64,000 nt of DNA from positions 3,782,157 through 3,846,156 of the forward strand of contig NZ_ARVW01000001.1 of assembly GCF_000384315.1 (NCBI RefSeq), given 5' to 3'. Below the pieces are notes generated by a model that was not told the DNA's origin, did no database searches, and saw nothing but the letters and a program-made list of their open reading frames with translations. The stretch comes from Amycolatopsis nigrescens CSC17Ta-90. Its GTDB lineage: Bacteria > Actinomycetota > Actinomycetes > Mycobacteriales > Pseudonocardiaceae. Position 1 is the first letter of the stretch; every line of letters starts with the position of its first letter. The translations under genes were made by a program, and so were the position numbers. Below are positions 14,413-22,485 of the stretch, piece after piece.

Positions 14413-14447
14413 GTAGGTAACCAATTGCACCTTGGCTCCGGCAACAC
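14413..14447 (+). other. attR attachment site of the element
   Basis: P arm GTAGGTAACCAATTG, then C-AC-C with the crossover AC at 14429-14430, then B arm TTGGCTCCGGCAACAC. Joined with attL it yields a 36-bp attB and a roughly 34-bp attP, both imperfect palindromes centred on AC. Confidence 0.85.
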
Positions 14448-14461
14448 TTTCCACTCACGAC
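14440..14461 (+). repeat. Right arm of the split intergenic hairpin
   Basis: Pairs with 8930-8951 once the element is removed. The first 21 bases are identical to 37501-37521, the right arm of another copy in front of purL. Confidence 0.85.
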
Positions 14462-14606
14462 GTCGGTTGTGGGAGAAGGCACAGGGAGGCGTCCACGGAG
14501 TGGGACGGCACTACTCGATCGGGCGAATTTCCTAGGGTGTGCCTGAACCCGAGGCTAGGCCGCCTACCCGCGGTCTGGCCTTTCTGTCGCGTCCGAAGGA
14601 AGAAGC

Positions 14607-15428
14607 ATGAGATCCACGCTGCGCAGAGTCCTCGTCGTGCTCACCGCCGGGACGGCGATCGCCGTACTCGCCGGCTGCGGCTCCTCCTCCGGTGACGCCG
14701 CCTCCGGGAAATTGCGGGTGGGCACGCTCACCGACGCGCCGCCGTCGATCTACCTGGAGAACGGCAACTTCACCGGTTACGACAACGAGCTGCTGCGCGA
14801 CATCGCCAAGCGCGAGGGCTTCGAGGTCGAGTTCGTCGGCACCGAGTTCGCCGGCCTGCTGGCCAGCGTGGCGAACCGGAAGTTCGACCTCGGCAGCTCC
14901 ACCATCTCCACCACCGACGAGCGCAAGAAGACGGTCGCCTTCTCCAACGGCTACAGCACCGGTTTCACCACCATCGTCACCAGGAAGGACGCCGGGCTCA
15001 AGGACGTCGGTTCCTTCGCCGGCAAGCGGCTCGGGGTGGTGCAGGCCTCGGTGCAGGACGAGTTCGCCAGCAAGAAGGTGCCCGGCGCGGATGTGGTGCG
15101 CTTTCCCGACTACAACGCGGGTTTCGCGCAGCTGAAGGGCGGCACCCTGGACGGCTGGGTGGTGCCGAAGGACATCGGGCAGAAGTACCTGGACCAGAAC
15201 CCGGCCGTGCCGCTGGAGTTCGGCTACACCGTGGAGACGAAGGACACCCCGTCCGCGTACGCGGTGCGCAAGGACAACAAGGAACTGCTGAACAAGGTCA
15301 ACGACGGCCTGGCCAAGGCGATCGCCGACGGCACCGTGGCCCGGTTGCACGCGCAGTTCTTCAAGACTCAGCCCCTCCCCGCCGAGCTCGCCCAGGGCGG
15401 CCCCGGCCTCCCGGTCCAGAACCCCTGA
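14607..15428 (+). CDS. ABC transporter substrate-binding lipoprotein 1 (polar amino-acid type)
   Basis: A 273-residue lipoprotein. The signal peptide ends in the lipobox VLAGC (Cys about residue 24), so the mature protein is anchored outside the membrane. The periplasmic-binding-protein family 3 fold is shown by KLRVGTLTDAPPSIYLENG, TGYDNELLRDIAKREG, the FDLGSSTISTTDERK motif and a second lobe GKRLGVVQASVQDEF. Family 3 proteins bind polar amino acids or related small compounds. AAGGAAG precedes ATG 14607. It is the first of three tandem binding-protein genes feeding one permease and one ATPase. It is the most divergent of the three, so it may recognise a different ligand. The element described above separates it from purB. 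Confidence 0.93.
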   Translation: MRSTLRRVLVVLTAGTAIAVLAGCGSSSGDAASGKLRVGTLTDAPPSIYLENGNFTGYDNELLRDIAKREGFEVEFVGTEFAGLLASVANRKFDLGSSTISTTDERKKTVAFSNGYSTGFTTIVTRKDAGLKDVGSFAGKRLGVVQASVQDEFASKKVPGADVVRFPDYNAGFAQLKGGTLDGWVVPKDIGQKYLDQNPAVPLEFGYTVETKDTPSAYAVRKDNKELLNKVNDGLAKAIADGTVARLHAQFFKTQPLPAELAQGGPGLPVQNP

Positions 15429-15438
15429 GGAACCTACG

Positions 15439-16221
15439 ATGAAGAAGACCCTGCTGGCCTCACTGGCCGCGTCCCTGCTCGTCGCGCTCACCGCCTGCGG
15501 TGGCAGCGGCGGTGACGCGAGCGCCTTGCGCGTCGGCACCCTCGGTGACGCGCCGCCGAACATCTATGTGGAGAACGGCAACTACACCGGCTTCGACAAC
15601 GAGCTGCTCAAGGCGATCGCCCAGAAACAGGGCCTGACGCTGGAGTTCGCCGCGACCGAGTTCTCCACCCTGCTGGCCAAGGTCTCGAACGGGCAGTTCG
15701 ACGTCGGTTCTTCGGCGATCGCGCAGACCCCGGAGCGGGCGAAGACGGTCGACTTCTCCAGCCCGTACAACTTCGAGGTGATGAGCATCCAGACGAAGGA
15801 GGGTGCGCCGATCACCGACGAGGGCAGCCTCGGCGGCAAGCGGGTCGCGGTCATCCAGGGCACGGTCGGCGACAACTGGCTGACCACCACGGTGCCGTCC
15901 GCGCAGGCGGTGCGGTTCCCGGACTACGCGACCGCGCTCGGCGCGCTGAAGTCCGGTTCGGTCGAGGGCTACATCCTGGACCAGGCGATCGCGGAGAAGA
16001 ACGTCACCGAGAACCCGGACGCGAAGCTCAAGGTCACCAAGTCCTTCACCACCGACGTGCCGCATGGTTTCGCGGTGAAGAAGGGCAACACGGAGCTGGC
16101 TAACAAGATCAACGAGGGGCTCAAGCAGGTGATCGCGGACGGCACCTGGGAGCGGCTGCACCAGCAGTTCCTGCCGAGCGCCCCGGTGCCGGATCAGTTC
16201 AAGGCTGGTAAGAATTCCTGA
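15439..16221 (+). CDS. ABC transporter substrate-binding lipoprotein 2
   Basis: A 260-residue family 3 solute-binding lipoprotein, with lipobox LLVALTAC and the same fold markers ([43 protein letters not shown]). It starts 10 nt after gene 1, and its stop TGA shares the A of the next ATG, so translation is coupled. It is much closer to gene 3 than to gene 1; a 69-bp run near the 3' end (16102-16170) is identical to gene 3, including silent positions. This suggests recent duplication or gene conversion. The ligand is unknown, but the paralogues probably share or overlap in specificity. Confidence 0.93.
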   Translation: MKKTLLASLAASLLVALTACGGSGGDASALRVGTLGDAPPNIYVENGNYTGFDNELLKAIAQKQGLTLEFAATEFSTLLAKVSNGQFDVGSSAIAQTPERAKTVDFSSPYNFEVMSIQTKEGAPITDEGSLGGKRVAVIQGTVGDNWLTTTVPSAQAVRFPDYATALGALKSGSVEGYILDQAIAEKNVTENPDAKLKVTKSFTTDVPHGFAVKKGNTELANKINEGLKQVIADGTWERLHQQFLPSAPVPDQFKAGKNS

Positions 16222-17006
16222 TGAGGACACCGAGGAAAGGCCTGATCGCGGCGCTGGCCGCGGTGCTCGCCCTGCTCACGGCATGCGGCGGCAGTGGCGG
16301 TGACGGCCAGGGCGTGCTGCGGGTCGGCACACTGAGCGACTCGCCGCCGAACATCTACCAGGAGAACGGCAACTACACCGGATTCGACAACGAGCTGCTC
16401 CGGGCGATCGCCGCGAAGCAGGGGCTTCAGCTGGAGTTCGTGTCCACCGACTTCTCCGCGCTGCTCGGCAGGGTCTCCAGTGGGCAGTTCGACATCGGCA
16501 GCTCGGCCATCGCGCAGACGCCGGCGCGGAAGGAGACGGTCGACTTCTCCGACCCGTACAACTTCCAGTCCCTCAGCATCGAGGTCAAGGAACCCTCGCC
16601 GATCACCGACGAGAACTCCTTGGCGGGTAAGCGGATCGGCGTGGTGCAGGGCACCGCGTCGGACGGCTGGCTGACCGCCACCGCGCCGGCCGCGCAGGCG
16701 GTGCGCTTCCCGAACGACGCCGCGGCGCTGACCGCGCTGAAGTCGGGTTCGGTGGACGGCTCGGTGTTCGACCAGGCCACCGCCGAGCAGTACGTGGCGT
16801 CCAATCCCGACGTGAAGCTGAAGGTGGCGAAGTCGTTCACCACCGACACCCCGCACGGTTTCGCGGTGAAAAAGGGCAATACCGAGCTGGCGAACAAGAT
16901 CAACGAGGGGCTCAAGCAGGTGATCGCGGACGGCACCTGGGAGCGGCTGCACCAGCAGTTCATGCCCACCGCGCCGGTGCCGGACCAGTTCAGGGCTAAC
17001 GGGTAA
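16221..17006 (+). CDS. ABC transporter substrate-binding lipoprotein 3
   Basis: A 261-residue family 3 binding lipoprotein, with lipobox ALLTAC and markers [33 protein letters not shown] and [14 protein letters not shown]. The ATG at 16221 overlaps the previous stop by one base, and its own stop TAA overlaps the permease ATG in the same way, giving a tightly coupled operon. It is most similar to gene 2, from which it differs chiefly in the central ligand-contacting segment. The existence of three binding proteins for one membrane complex suggests a broadened ligand range. Confidence 0.93.
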   Translation: MRTPRKGLIAALAAVLALLTACGGSGGDGQGVLRVGTLSDSPPNIYQENGNYTGFDNELLRAIAAKQGLQLEFVSTDFSALLGRVSSGQFDIGSSAIAQTPARKETVDFSDPYNFQSLSIEVKEPSPITDENSLAGKRIGVVQGTASDGWLTATAPAAQAVRFPNDAAALTALKSGSVDGSVFDQATAEQYVASNPDVKLKVAKSFTTDTPHGFAVKKGNTELANKINEGLKQVIADGTWERLHQQFMPTAPVPDQFRANG

Positions 17007-17770
17007 TGGACGACTTTCTCAACACTTATCTCAACTGGGAGTACATCTGGCAGGTGTTCCCGGAGCTGCTGCGCACCGGCCTGGTGAACACCCTGATACT
17101 GGCCGCGTCCTCGGCGGTGATCGGCACCGTGCTGGGCATGGTGCTGGCGATGATGAGCCTGTCCACGAAATGGTGGCTTCGGTGGCCGGCCAGGGTGTAC
17201 ACGGACATCTTCCGCGGCCTGCCGGCGATCCTGACCATCCTGCTGGTCGGCCAGGGCGCGCTGATCCTCGGCCGGGACCTGTTCGGCACCAACCCCTATC
17301 CGCCGGGCATCCTGGCGCTGAGCCTGATCGCGGCGGCCTACATCGGGGAGATCTTCCGCTCCGGCATCCAGAGTGTCGAAAAAGGACAGTTGGAGGCCAG
17401 CAGGGCGCTCGGCATGAGCTACGCCAAGGCGATGGCGCTGGTTGTCGTCCCGCAGGGCGTGCGGCGGGTGCTGCCGGCGCTGGTGAACCAGCTGATCGCG
17501 TTGATCAAGGAATCCAGCCTGGTCTACTTCCTCGGCCTGCTCGCCGGGCAGCGCGAGCTGTTCCGGATCGGCCAGGACCTCGCGGCGAACACCGGCAACC
17601 TCTCGCCGCTGGTCGCCGCCGGGTTCTGCTACCTGGTGATCACGGTTCCGCTGACGCACCTGGTGAACTACATCGACAAGAAACTGCGCACCGGCCGGAA
17701 GGTCGACCGCGCGCCGGACGACCAGGACGACACGCCGATGCTCGCCGCAAACCAACCGGGGCAGCTATGA
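17006..17770 (+). CDS. Amino-acid ABC transporter permease (HisM/GlnP type)
   Basis: A 254-residue inner-membrane permease with about five hydrophobic helices. The His/Glu/Gln/Arg-family loop [20 protein letters not shown], which docks the ATPase, is conserved, as is the N-terminal [18 protein letters not shown] segment. A single permease gene implies a homodimeric channel. It overlaps gene 3 by one base and the ATPase gene by four (ATGA). The C-terminus ends in a charged cytoplasmic tail with many Asp residues. Specificity is set by the three upstream binding proteins. Confidence 0.94.
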   Translation: MDDFLNTYLNWEYIWQVFPELLRTGLVNTLILAASSAVIGTVLGMVLAMMSLSTKWWLRWPARVYTDIFRGLPAILTILLVGQGALILGRDLFGTNPYPPGILALSLIAAAYIGEIFRSGIQSVEKGQLEASRALGMSYAKAMALVVVPQGVRRVLPALVNQLIALIKESSLVYFLGLLAGQRELFRIGQDLAANTGNLSPLVAAGFCYLVITVPLTHLVNYIDKKLRTGRKVDRAPDDQDDTPMLAANQPGQL

Positions 17771-18507
17771 CCACCACCGTGCAGTCCGCCAGCGTTGAGC
17801 TGCGGGACATCCATGTCTCCTTCGGCACCCTCGAGGTGCTGCGCGGGGTGGACCTGAGCGTTGGCAAGGGCGAGACGGTCTGCGTGATCGGCCCGTCCGG
17901 CTCCGGCAAGTCCACCCTGCTGCGTTGCGTGAACCGGTTGCAGGAGCCGGATTCCGGCGATCTGCTGTTCGACGGGGAGAGCGTGATCGACGCGAACCCG
18001 GACCGGCTGCGGCAGCGGGTCGGCATGGTGTTCCAGCACTTCAACCTGTTCGGTCATCGCAGCGTGCTGGACAACATCACCCTGCCGTTGCGCAGCGTGC
18101 GGAAGCTGGACAAGGCCGTGGCCAAGGAGATCGCGCTGGCCAGGCTCGCCGACGTCGGTCTCGCGGAGAAGGCCCCGTACCGCCCCGCCGCTCTTTCCGG
18201 CGGGCAGCAGCAGCGGGTGGCCATCGCGCGGGCGCTGGCCATGGAGCCCGAGGTGATGCTGTTCGACGAGGCGACCAGCGCGCTGGACCCGGAGCTGGTC
18301 AAGGGCGTGCTGGACCTGATGGCCGGGCTCGCGAAACGCGGCCTGACCCTGCTCGTGGTGACCCACGAGATGGGCTTCGCCCGTGGTGTCGCGGACAAGG
18401 TCGCCTTCATGGACCAGGGCCGGATCGTGGAGACCGGTACCCCGGACGCCATCTTCGACGCCCCGCAAAGCCCGCGCCTGCAACGGTTCCTCTCGCAGGT
18501 CCTCTAA
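17767..18507 (+). CDS. Amino-acid ABC transporter ATP-binding protein (GlnQ/HisP type)
   Basis: A 246-residue ATPase with Walker [11 protein letters not shown]-loop in [10 protein letters not shown], signature LSGGQQQR, Walker [13 protein letters not shown] and the H-loop [10 protein letters not shown]. The wording of these motifs is characteristic of the polar amino-acid uptake family. ATG 17767 overlaps the permease stop. It is the last gene of the operon and converges on an unknown gene whose stop codon overlaps this stop by three bases, so there is no room for a terminator between them. Confidence 0.95.
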   Translation: MTTTVQSASVELRDIHVSFGTLEVLRGVDLSVGKGETVCVIGPSGSGKSTLLRCVNRLQEPDSGDLLFDGESVIDANPDRLRQRVGMVFQHFNLFGHRSVLDNITLPLRSVRKLDKAVAKEIALARLADVGLAEKAPYRPAALSGGQQQRVAIARALAMEPEVMLFDEATSALDPELVKGVLDLMAGLAKRGLTLLVVTHEMGFARGVADKVAFMDQGRIVETGTPDAIFDAPQSPRLQRFLSQVL

Positions 18508-19412
18508 CCCCGGACCCGGTCCAGCTCGTCGAGCAGGTCCGCGAAATCGGCCGAGTAGTGCGTGGCCAGGTCCTCGCCGATGACGCCGTGGTGGTAGCCG
18601 TCGCCGATGTGGTGGGCGACCGGCTCCAGGAACTGGGAGCCGGGCTGCCACCAGTACACGTTCGGGCTGAGCAGCCCGGGCGCGCCGGGCGCGTCCTGGT
18701 GGTACTCGGCGGCGAGCCTCGCGATCTCGCCCAGCGCGTACCGGGCCCCTTGCCCGTCGCGCAGCACGTGGAAGATCAGCGTGCCGTGGTTGGGCATCGC
18801 GACCAGCGCGCCGTGCGGGAGGTCGGGGGCGCCGGTGACCGCCTCGACCACCCAGGGCAGCACCAGCACGGTCGAGCCGACGTAGTCCGAGCCGCAGAGG
18901 ATGTACACGTCGTCGCAGACGGCGTAGCCCTCCGGCAGCTGCCCGCACAGGTTGTTCAGGCCCGCGTCGACGAGCCGGTCGAACCCGTGCCGCTGGACCT
19001 GGCGGTCGTTGAGGATGGCGATGTGCTCCGGATGGTCGAGCGCGAGCACCACGAGCAGCCCGGGCGCGACCTCGTTCGCGTAGTTCCACCAGCCCGTCGG
19101 GCTCCCCTCGACCGGCCGCAGCCGGGCGTAGACGCGGTCGAGTAGCTGCTCGGTCGGGCCGTCGAGCTCCGGCGAGCCGCCGGTCACCGCGCCTACGAGC
19201 CGGGCGAGGCAGTCGTCGACCAGGTCCGCCCACTGGTCCATCGGAGCGTCGAGCACGGCGTCGAGCACGGGGCCGAGTCCGAGCACGAGGTCTTCGGGCT
19301 CGATGACTTCGACCCGGTCGTCGTGGACCACGACCCGCATGCCGGTGAACGCCGGGCTGCGCCGGATCAGGTTCCGCAGCCGGTCGTGCTGGCTCGTCGT
19401 CAAGTTGTGCAC
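18504..19412 (-). CDS. Conserved hypothetical protein, DUF1444-like
   Basis: A 302-residue cytoplasmic protein without signal or membrane helices. GTG 19412 is the start ([12 protein letters not shown]); TATTTT stands seven bases upstream, so the transcript is probably leaderless. Segments such as [16 protein letters not shown] and [18 protein letters not shown] resemble the DUF1444 family of unknown function, but I base this only on the motif pattern. The protein is acidic, contains several Trp/Tyr-rich stretches (YWWQPGSQF) and has no visible catalytic signature. It converges on the ABC transporter operon. No functional guess is justified. Confidence 0.75.
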   Translation of the reverse strand: MHNLTTSQHDRLRNLIRRSPAFTGMRVVVHDDRVEVIEPEDLVLGLGPVLDAVLDAPMDQWADLVDDCLARLVGAVTGGSPELDGPTEQLLDRVYARLRPVEGSPTGWWNYANEVAPGLLVVLALDHPEHIAILNDRQVQRHGFDRLVDAGLNNLCGQLPEGYAVCDDVYILCGSDYVGSTVLVLPWVVEAVTGAPDLPHGALVAMPNHGTLIFHVLRDGQGARYALGEIARLAAEYHQDAPGAPGLLSPNVYWWQPGSQFLEPVAHHIGDGYHHGVIGEDLATHYSADFADLLDELDRVRG

Positions 19413-19419
19413 CGCCAGG

Positions 19420-19425
19420 AAAATA
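19420..19425 (-). promoter_or_regulatory. Predicted -10 box of the DUF1444-like gene
   Basis: Reads TATTTT on the minus strand, seven bases before GTG 19412. Confidence 0.45.
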
Positions 19426-19504
19426 CAAGATCATCGCGAGCGGTTCAGGCCTTTGGCCGATTTCCCCGTGGCAGGCTGTTCGAGCCGGTCCGTGCGGCCC
19501 CTTT

Positions 19505-19544
19505 GCGAGTTGTGCACAGTTGCCCGCCCCTGTGCACAACTCGC
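19505..19544. repeat. Perfect 15-bp inverted repeat between divergent genes
   Basis: GCGAGTTGTGCACAG and CTGTGCACAACTCGC are separated by 10 bases. The 305-nt gene-free region 19413-19717 holds this structure, a G-rich stretch (about 19585-19650) and the two divergent -10 boxes. Since both neighbours are transcribed away from it, it is unlikely to be a terminator; it could be an operator or a dispersed repeat. Confidence 0.75.
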
Positions 19545-19704
19545 CCGTGACCGGCGGTTGGTCGCGCGGGTGGCGATAGGCTGGAGCGGGGCCGCCCCCC
19601 GGGAGTGGTGGGGGCTGCGCGGGGGTCGGGCGGCCAGGCCGTGTGGGGCGGGCGAAGACTTTGTCAGGTGGGGCGAAGCGGGCCTTCGTGGTGGCCGTCG
19701 GCGG

Positions 19705-19710
19705 TAATCT
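19705..19710 (+). promoter_or_regulatory. Predicted -10 box, leaderless MOSC gene
   Basis: TAATCT ends seven bases before ATG 19718. Confidence 0.5.
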
Positions 19711-19717
19711 GCGGGGT

Positions 19718-20536
19718 ATGGGGAAGATCGCGCGGGTGACGTACTACCCGGTCAAGGGATGCGGCGGGACGTCCGTGGCGGCCGCGGAACTGGGCGCGGC
19801 GGGGGTGACGCACGACCGCACCTTCATGGCCATCGGGCCGGACGGGGCGTGCCGCACTCAGCGCGGCGACCCGAAGCTGGCCGCGGTCCGGCCGGAGGTG
19901 CTCGAAGGCGGTGCGAAGCTCCGGTTGCGTGCGCCCGGAGTCGAGGATCTCGAACTGGACGTCGCCTTCGACGGGCCGAGGGCCGAGGTGGCCGTGTTCA
20001 CCTGGCTGGGCAAGGGCGTGGACCAGGGCGACCCGGCGGCGGACTGGTTTTCCGCCGTGCTCGGCGCGCCATCCCGGCTGGTCCGGGTGTCGCCGGAGCA
20101 CCAGCGCGACTTCGGCGCGGTCCCCGGCACCGCGGGATTCGCCGACAGCGGCGCAATACTCCTCCTCTCACTGTCCTCTTTGGACCTACTCAACGAGCGG
20201 ATCTGCTCGGCGGGCGGGGAACCGGTGCCGATGGAACGGTTCCGGCCGAACCTGGTCGTCTCCGGCTGGGCCGAGCCGCACCTCGAAGACCGGGTGCGCG
20301 AACTGGCCGCGGGCGGTGCCCGGCTCGGTTTCGCCAAGCTGTGCGTGCGGTGCGCGGTGCCGATGGTGGACCAGGAGACCGGCCGCCGGGCGGGCCCGGA
20401 ACCGATCCGCAGCCTGGCCCGCTACCGGCGGCAGCCCGAAGGCGGGGTCATCTTCGGCATGAAGGCCGCGGTACTGGAGCCAGGTCAGCTCGCCGTCGGC
20501 GACGAGGTGACCGTGCACAGCTGGGGCGAGGAGTAA
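19718..20536 (+). CDS. MOSC domain protein (molybdenum cofactor sulfurase C-terminal type)
   Basis: A 272-residue protein with an N-terminal MOSC beta-barrel (ARVTYYPVKGCGGTSV, then HDRTFMAIGPDG) and a C-terminal MOSC domain (FRPNLVVSGW, then LCVRCAVPMVDQETG). The cysteine in that last motif is in the position that holds molybdenum cofactor in mARC- and YcbX-like reductases; such enzymes reduce N-hydroxylated compounds or act in sulfur transfer. ATG 19718 is chosen over 19643 because of the TAATCT box seven bases upstream and the normal barrel start. It converges on the SAM hydrolase gene with a 52-nt overlap of coding ends. No Moco biosynthesis gene is nearby. Confidence 0.88.
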   Translation: MGKIARVTYYPVKGCGGTSVAAAELGAAGVTHDRTFMAIGPDGACRTQRGDPKLAAVRPEVLEGGAKLRLRAPGVEDLELDVAFDGPRAEVAVFTWLGKGVDQGDPAADWFSAVLGAPSRLVRVSPEHQRDFGAVPGTAGFADSGAILLLSLSSLDLLNERICSAGGEPVPMERFRPNLVVSGWAEPHLEDRVRELAAGGARLGFAKLCVRCAVPMVDQETGRRAGPEPIRSLARYRRQPEGGVIFGMKAAVLEPGQLAVGDEVTVHSWGEE

Positions 20537-21303
20537 GCGTCCAGTCCGAGCGCGGCCGCCGCCGAACCGCCGTTCACGGCCACCGCCAGCAGACCGGCCG
20601 AGTCGGTGTAGAGCACCGCTTCACCTAGCGGCAGGTCGGCGAAGGTGCGGCCGCGCGACGCGAGCAGCTCGTCGTTCCCGCTCCGCACCAGCAGCCGGCG
20701 CCCGAGCGCGGCCGAATCCAGCTCGGCCGCGGTGGCGGCCAGCTGCACGTTGCCGTAGTGGTCCACGGTCAGCACCTCGGCGACCAGCCGCCCCGGCCGC
20801 GCCTCCACCCTGGGCTCGGACAGCCGCACCAGGTCCTCCACCGGCGGCCCGAAAGCGGATGGTGCGACGCCCAGCGCCAGGTGAGCGGCCGCGGGAGCGA
20901 AAACGTCCCGTCCGTGAAAGGTCGCGAACACTTCTGTCAAGTGGTACTCCGGGGCCGTCAGCTCGTAGGCGGCCCGTATCCCGCCAAGCACCTCCGCGGC
21001 CGGTGGTAACAGTCCGTTGTCCGGGCCGACCAGCAGACTCCCGCCGCCGGTCAGCACGACCACGCCTCGCCGCGCGGTGCCGACCGTCGGGTCGACCACC
21101 GCCAGATGGACCGATTCCGGCAGGTAAGGCACGGTTTGCGCCAGTACCGCGGCACCGTGCCGGACCCGCTGCGGCGGCACCCCGTGCGTAACGTCGAGCA
21201 CCTTGATCTCGGGTGCGATTCGGGCGATAACCCCGTGACAGGCCGCGACGAAACCGTCGTCGAGTCCGTAGTCGGTGGTGAACGAAATGTAGCGATAGGC
21301 CAT
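20485..21303 (-). CDS. SAM hydroxide adenosyltransferase (DUF62 / chlorinase-fluorinase superfamily)
   Basis: A 272-residue protein whose real start is ATG 21303 (MAYRYISFTTDYGLDDGFV); a much longer in-frame reading upstream is an artefact crossing other genes. The two-domain DUF62 fold is recognisable: VLDVTHGVPP, VVDPTVGTARRGV and FHGRDVFAPAAAHLA. The Asp, Arg and His in these motifs correspond to the triad used by the hydrolases that split S-adenosylmethionine to adenosine and methionine. This supports the hydrolase and argues against a halogenase. It overlaps the MOSC gene by 52 nt at the 3' end. The physiological role of these enzymes is still poorly defined. Confidence 0.88.
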   Translation of the reverse strand: MAYRYISFTTDYGLDDGFVAACHGVIARIAPEIKVLDVTHGVPPQRVRHGAAVLAQTVPYLPESVHLAVVDPTVGTARRGVVVLTGGGSLLVGPDNGLLPPAAEVLGGIRAAYELTAPEYHLTEVFATFHGRDVFAPAAAHLALGVAPSAFGPPVEDLVRLSEPRVEARPGRLVAEVLTVDHYGNVQLAATAAELDSAALGRRLLVRSGNDELLASRGRTFADLPLGEAVLYTDSAGLLAVAVNGGSAAAALGLDAYSSPQLCTVTSSPTAS

Positions 21304-21378
21304 ACCGGTGATTCTGGCCTCGCCCACTATCTGGAAAGAATGTAGATCACCCACCTGGTGTCTGCCACCATTGTTTTC

Positions 21379-21465
21379 ATGCAGCCGCCGTATGTGATCG
21401 CGCTGGTCCAGCGCAGGCACGTCGATCTGCTGCGGGTCAGTTCCGCCCTGTGCCGCCTCGGCTAG
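21379..21465 (+). CDS. 28-residue leader peptide (cysteine-type attenuator uORF)
   Basis: ATG 21379 opens a 28-codon frame, ending in TAG at 21463-21465. Its C-terminal part, QRRHVDLLRVSSALCRLG, matches the widespread actinobacterial leader-peptide pattern RRHVDLLRVSSAxC, found in front of sulfur-metabolism genes. The Cys codon lies three codons before the end, in the position expected if ribosome stalling on scarce cysteinyl-tRNA controls the downstream gene. The next gene, 66 nt downstream, encodes a TauE/SafE-type permease for sulfur-containing anions, which fits. The space 21466-21531 probably contains the regulated RNA segment. The match is from memory of the family; no search was run. 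Confidence 0.8.
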   Translation: MQPPYVIALVQRRHVDLLRVSSALCRLG

Positions 21466-21531
21466 TTCACCTGCCCATCCGCCGTCGCGGCCGATAAAAC
21501 GAGCCGTCGCCTCCGAAGCTGAGGTTCCGTC

Positions 21532-22464
21532 ATGCGCATCCTTGTCCTGTTCGGTCTGGCCGGGTTCCTGGCCCAGCTCGTCGACGGCACCCTCGGCATG
21601 GCGTTCGGGGTGACCTCGACAACCACCCTGGTCGCGCTGGGCACCACCCCCGCGGTGGCCAGCGCCGCGGTGCACCTGGCCGAGGTAGGCACCACCCTGG
21701 CCTCCGGCGCGGCGCACTGGCGGTTCAAGAACATCGACTGGCGCACGGTCGGCATCCTCGCGGTGCCCGGCGCCGTCGGCGCGGTGATCGGCGCGTACGT
21801 GCTGACCTCGCTGTCCACCGAGTTCGCCGAGGTGTGGATCACCACCATCCTGCTGCTGCTCGGGCTGTACGTGCTGATCAGGTTCGCCTTCCTCAAACTG
21901 GGCAAGCTGATCACCGACAAGCGCCCCGGCGCCAAGTTCCTCGGCCCGCTCGGCCTGATCGCCGGGTTCGTGGACGCCACCGGTGGCGGCGGCTGGGGCC
22001 CGGTGGCCACCACCACCCTGCTCTCCTCGGGCCGGCTCGAGCCGCGCAAGGTGATCGGCTCGGTGGACACCTCGGAGTTCATCGTCGCGCTCGCCGCGAG
22101 CATCGGCTTCTTCTTCTCCCTCTCCAGCGAGCACGACCTGAACTACACCGTGGTGCTCGGCCTGATGCTCGGCGGCGTGATCGCCGCGCCGATCGCCGCC
22201 TGGCTGGTCAAGCTGGTGCCGCCGCGGGTGCTCGGCGCCGCTGCCGGCGGGCTGATCGTGTTCACCAACGCCAGGACCCTGCTCAACTCCGCGGACGCCT
22301 CCGGCGCGGTCATCACCATCGCCTACGTCGCGATCGTGCTGCTCTGGGCGGCCGGGCTGTTCGCCGCGATCCGCTCGGTGCTCACGGAGAAGCGGATGAA
22401 CGTGCTGGCCGGCGAGGACGACGGCCCGGCCAGGGACGAGGACCAGCAGAAAGTCACCTCGTAA
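21532..22464 (+). CDS. TSUP-family permease (sulfite/sulfonate exporter TauE/SafE type)
   Basis: A 310-residue membrane protein with about eight hydrophobic helices in two related halves: QLVDGTLGMAFGVTSTTTLV near the N-terminus and IAGFVDATGGGGWGPVATTT in the middle, each with the TSUP glycine-rich turn. The C-terminus is a charged cytoplasmic tail. TSUP proteins move sulfite, sulfoacetate, thiosulfate or related anions. A cysteine-containing leader peptide sits immediately upstream, so expression is probably tied to sulfur or cysteine supply, and uptake for assimilation is as likely as export. GAGG precedes ATG 21532. purC follows 21 nt later from its own promoter. Confidence 0.92.
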   Translation: MRILVLFGLAGFLAQLVDGTLGMAFGVTSTTTLVALGTTPAVASAAVHLAEVGTTLASGAAHWRFKNIDWRTVGILAVPGAVGAVIGAYVLTSLSTEFAEVWITTILLLLGLYVLIRFAFLKLGKLITDKRPGAKFLGPLGLIAGFVDATGGGGWGPVATTTLLSSGRLEPRKVIGSVDTSEFIVALAASIGFFFSLSSEHDLNYTVVLGLMLGGVIAAPIAAWLVKLVPPRVLGAAAGGLIVFTNARTLLNSADASGAVITIAYVAIVLLWAAGLFAAIRSVLTEKRMNVLAGEDDGPARDEDQQKVTS

Positions 22465-22473
22465 CCGGGCGGT

Positions 22474-22479
22474 TAGGGT
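22474..22479 (+). promoter_or_regulatory. Predicted -10 box, leaderless purC transcript
   Basis: TAGGGT ends six bases before GTG 22486. Confidence 0.5.
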
Positions 22480-22485
22480 GCTGGC

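Larger units (their letters stand above)
8961..14429 (+). mobile_element. 5.47-kb integrated element with large serine integrase
   Basis: The element runs between the AC crossover dinucleotides of attL and attR. It encodes a serine integrase at the left edge, a 102-residue protein, a Replic_Relax-type protein, two small cytoplasmic proteins, tandem micro-genes for membrane proteins, a 66-residue protein and a NUDIX hydrolase at the right edge. Presence of a NUDIX gene and a replication-relaxation gene recalls actinomycete integrative elements. No FtsK/TraB-type transfer ATPase, replication initiator or excisionase is recognisable, so it is either a reduced, mobilizable element or a remnant. 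Its composition is somewhat less GC-extreme than the flanks. Joining the host arms restores an almost perfect intergenic palindrome. Confidence 0.85.

Noticed and set aside
20485..21303. Fluorinase or chlorinase
   Set aside because: The Asp-Arg-His residues of the hydrolase branch are present, and no halometabolite cluster is nearby.
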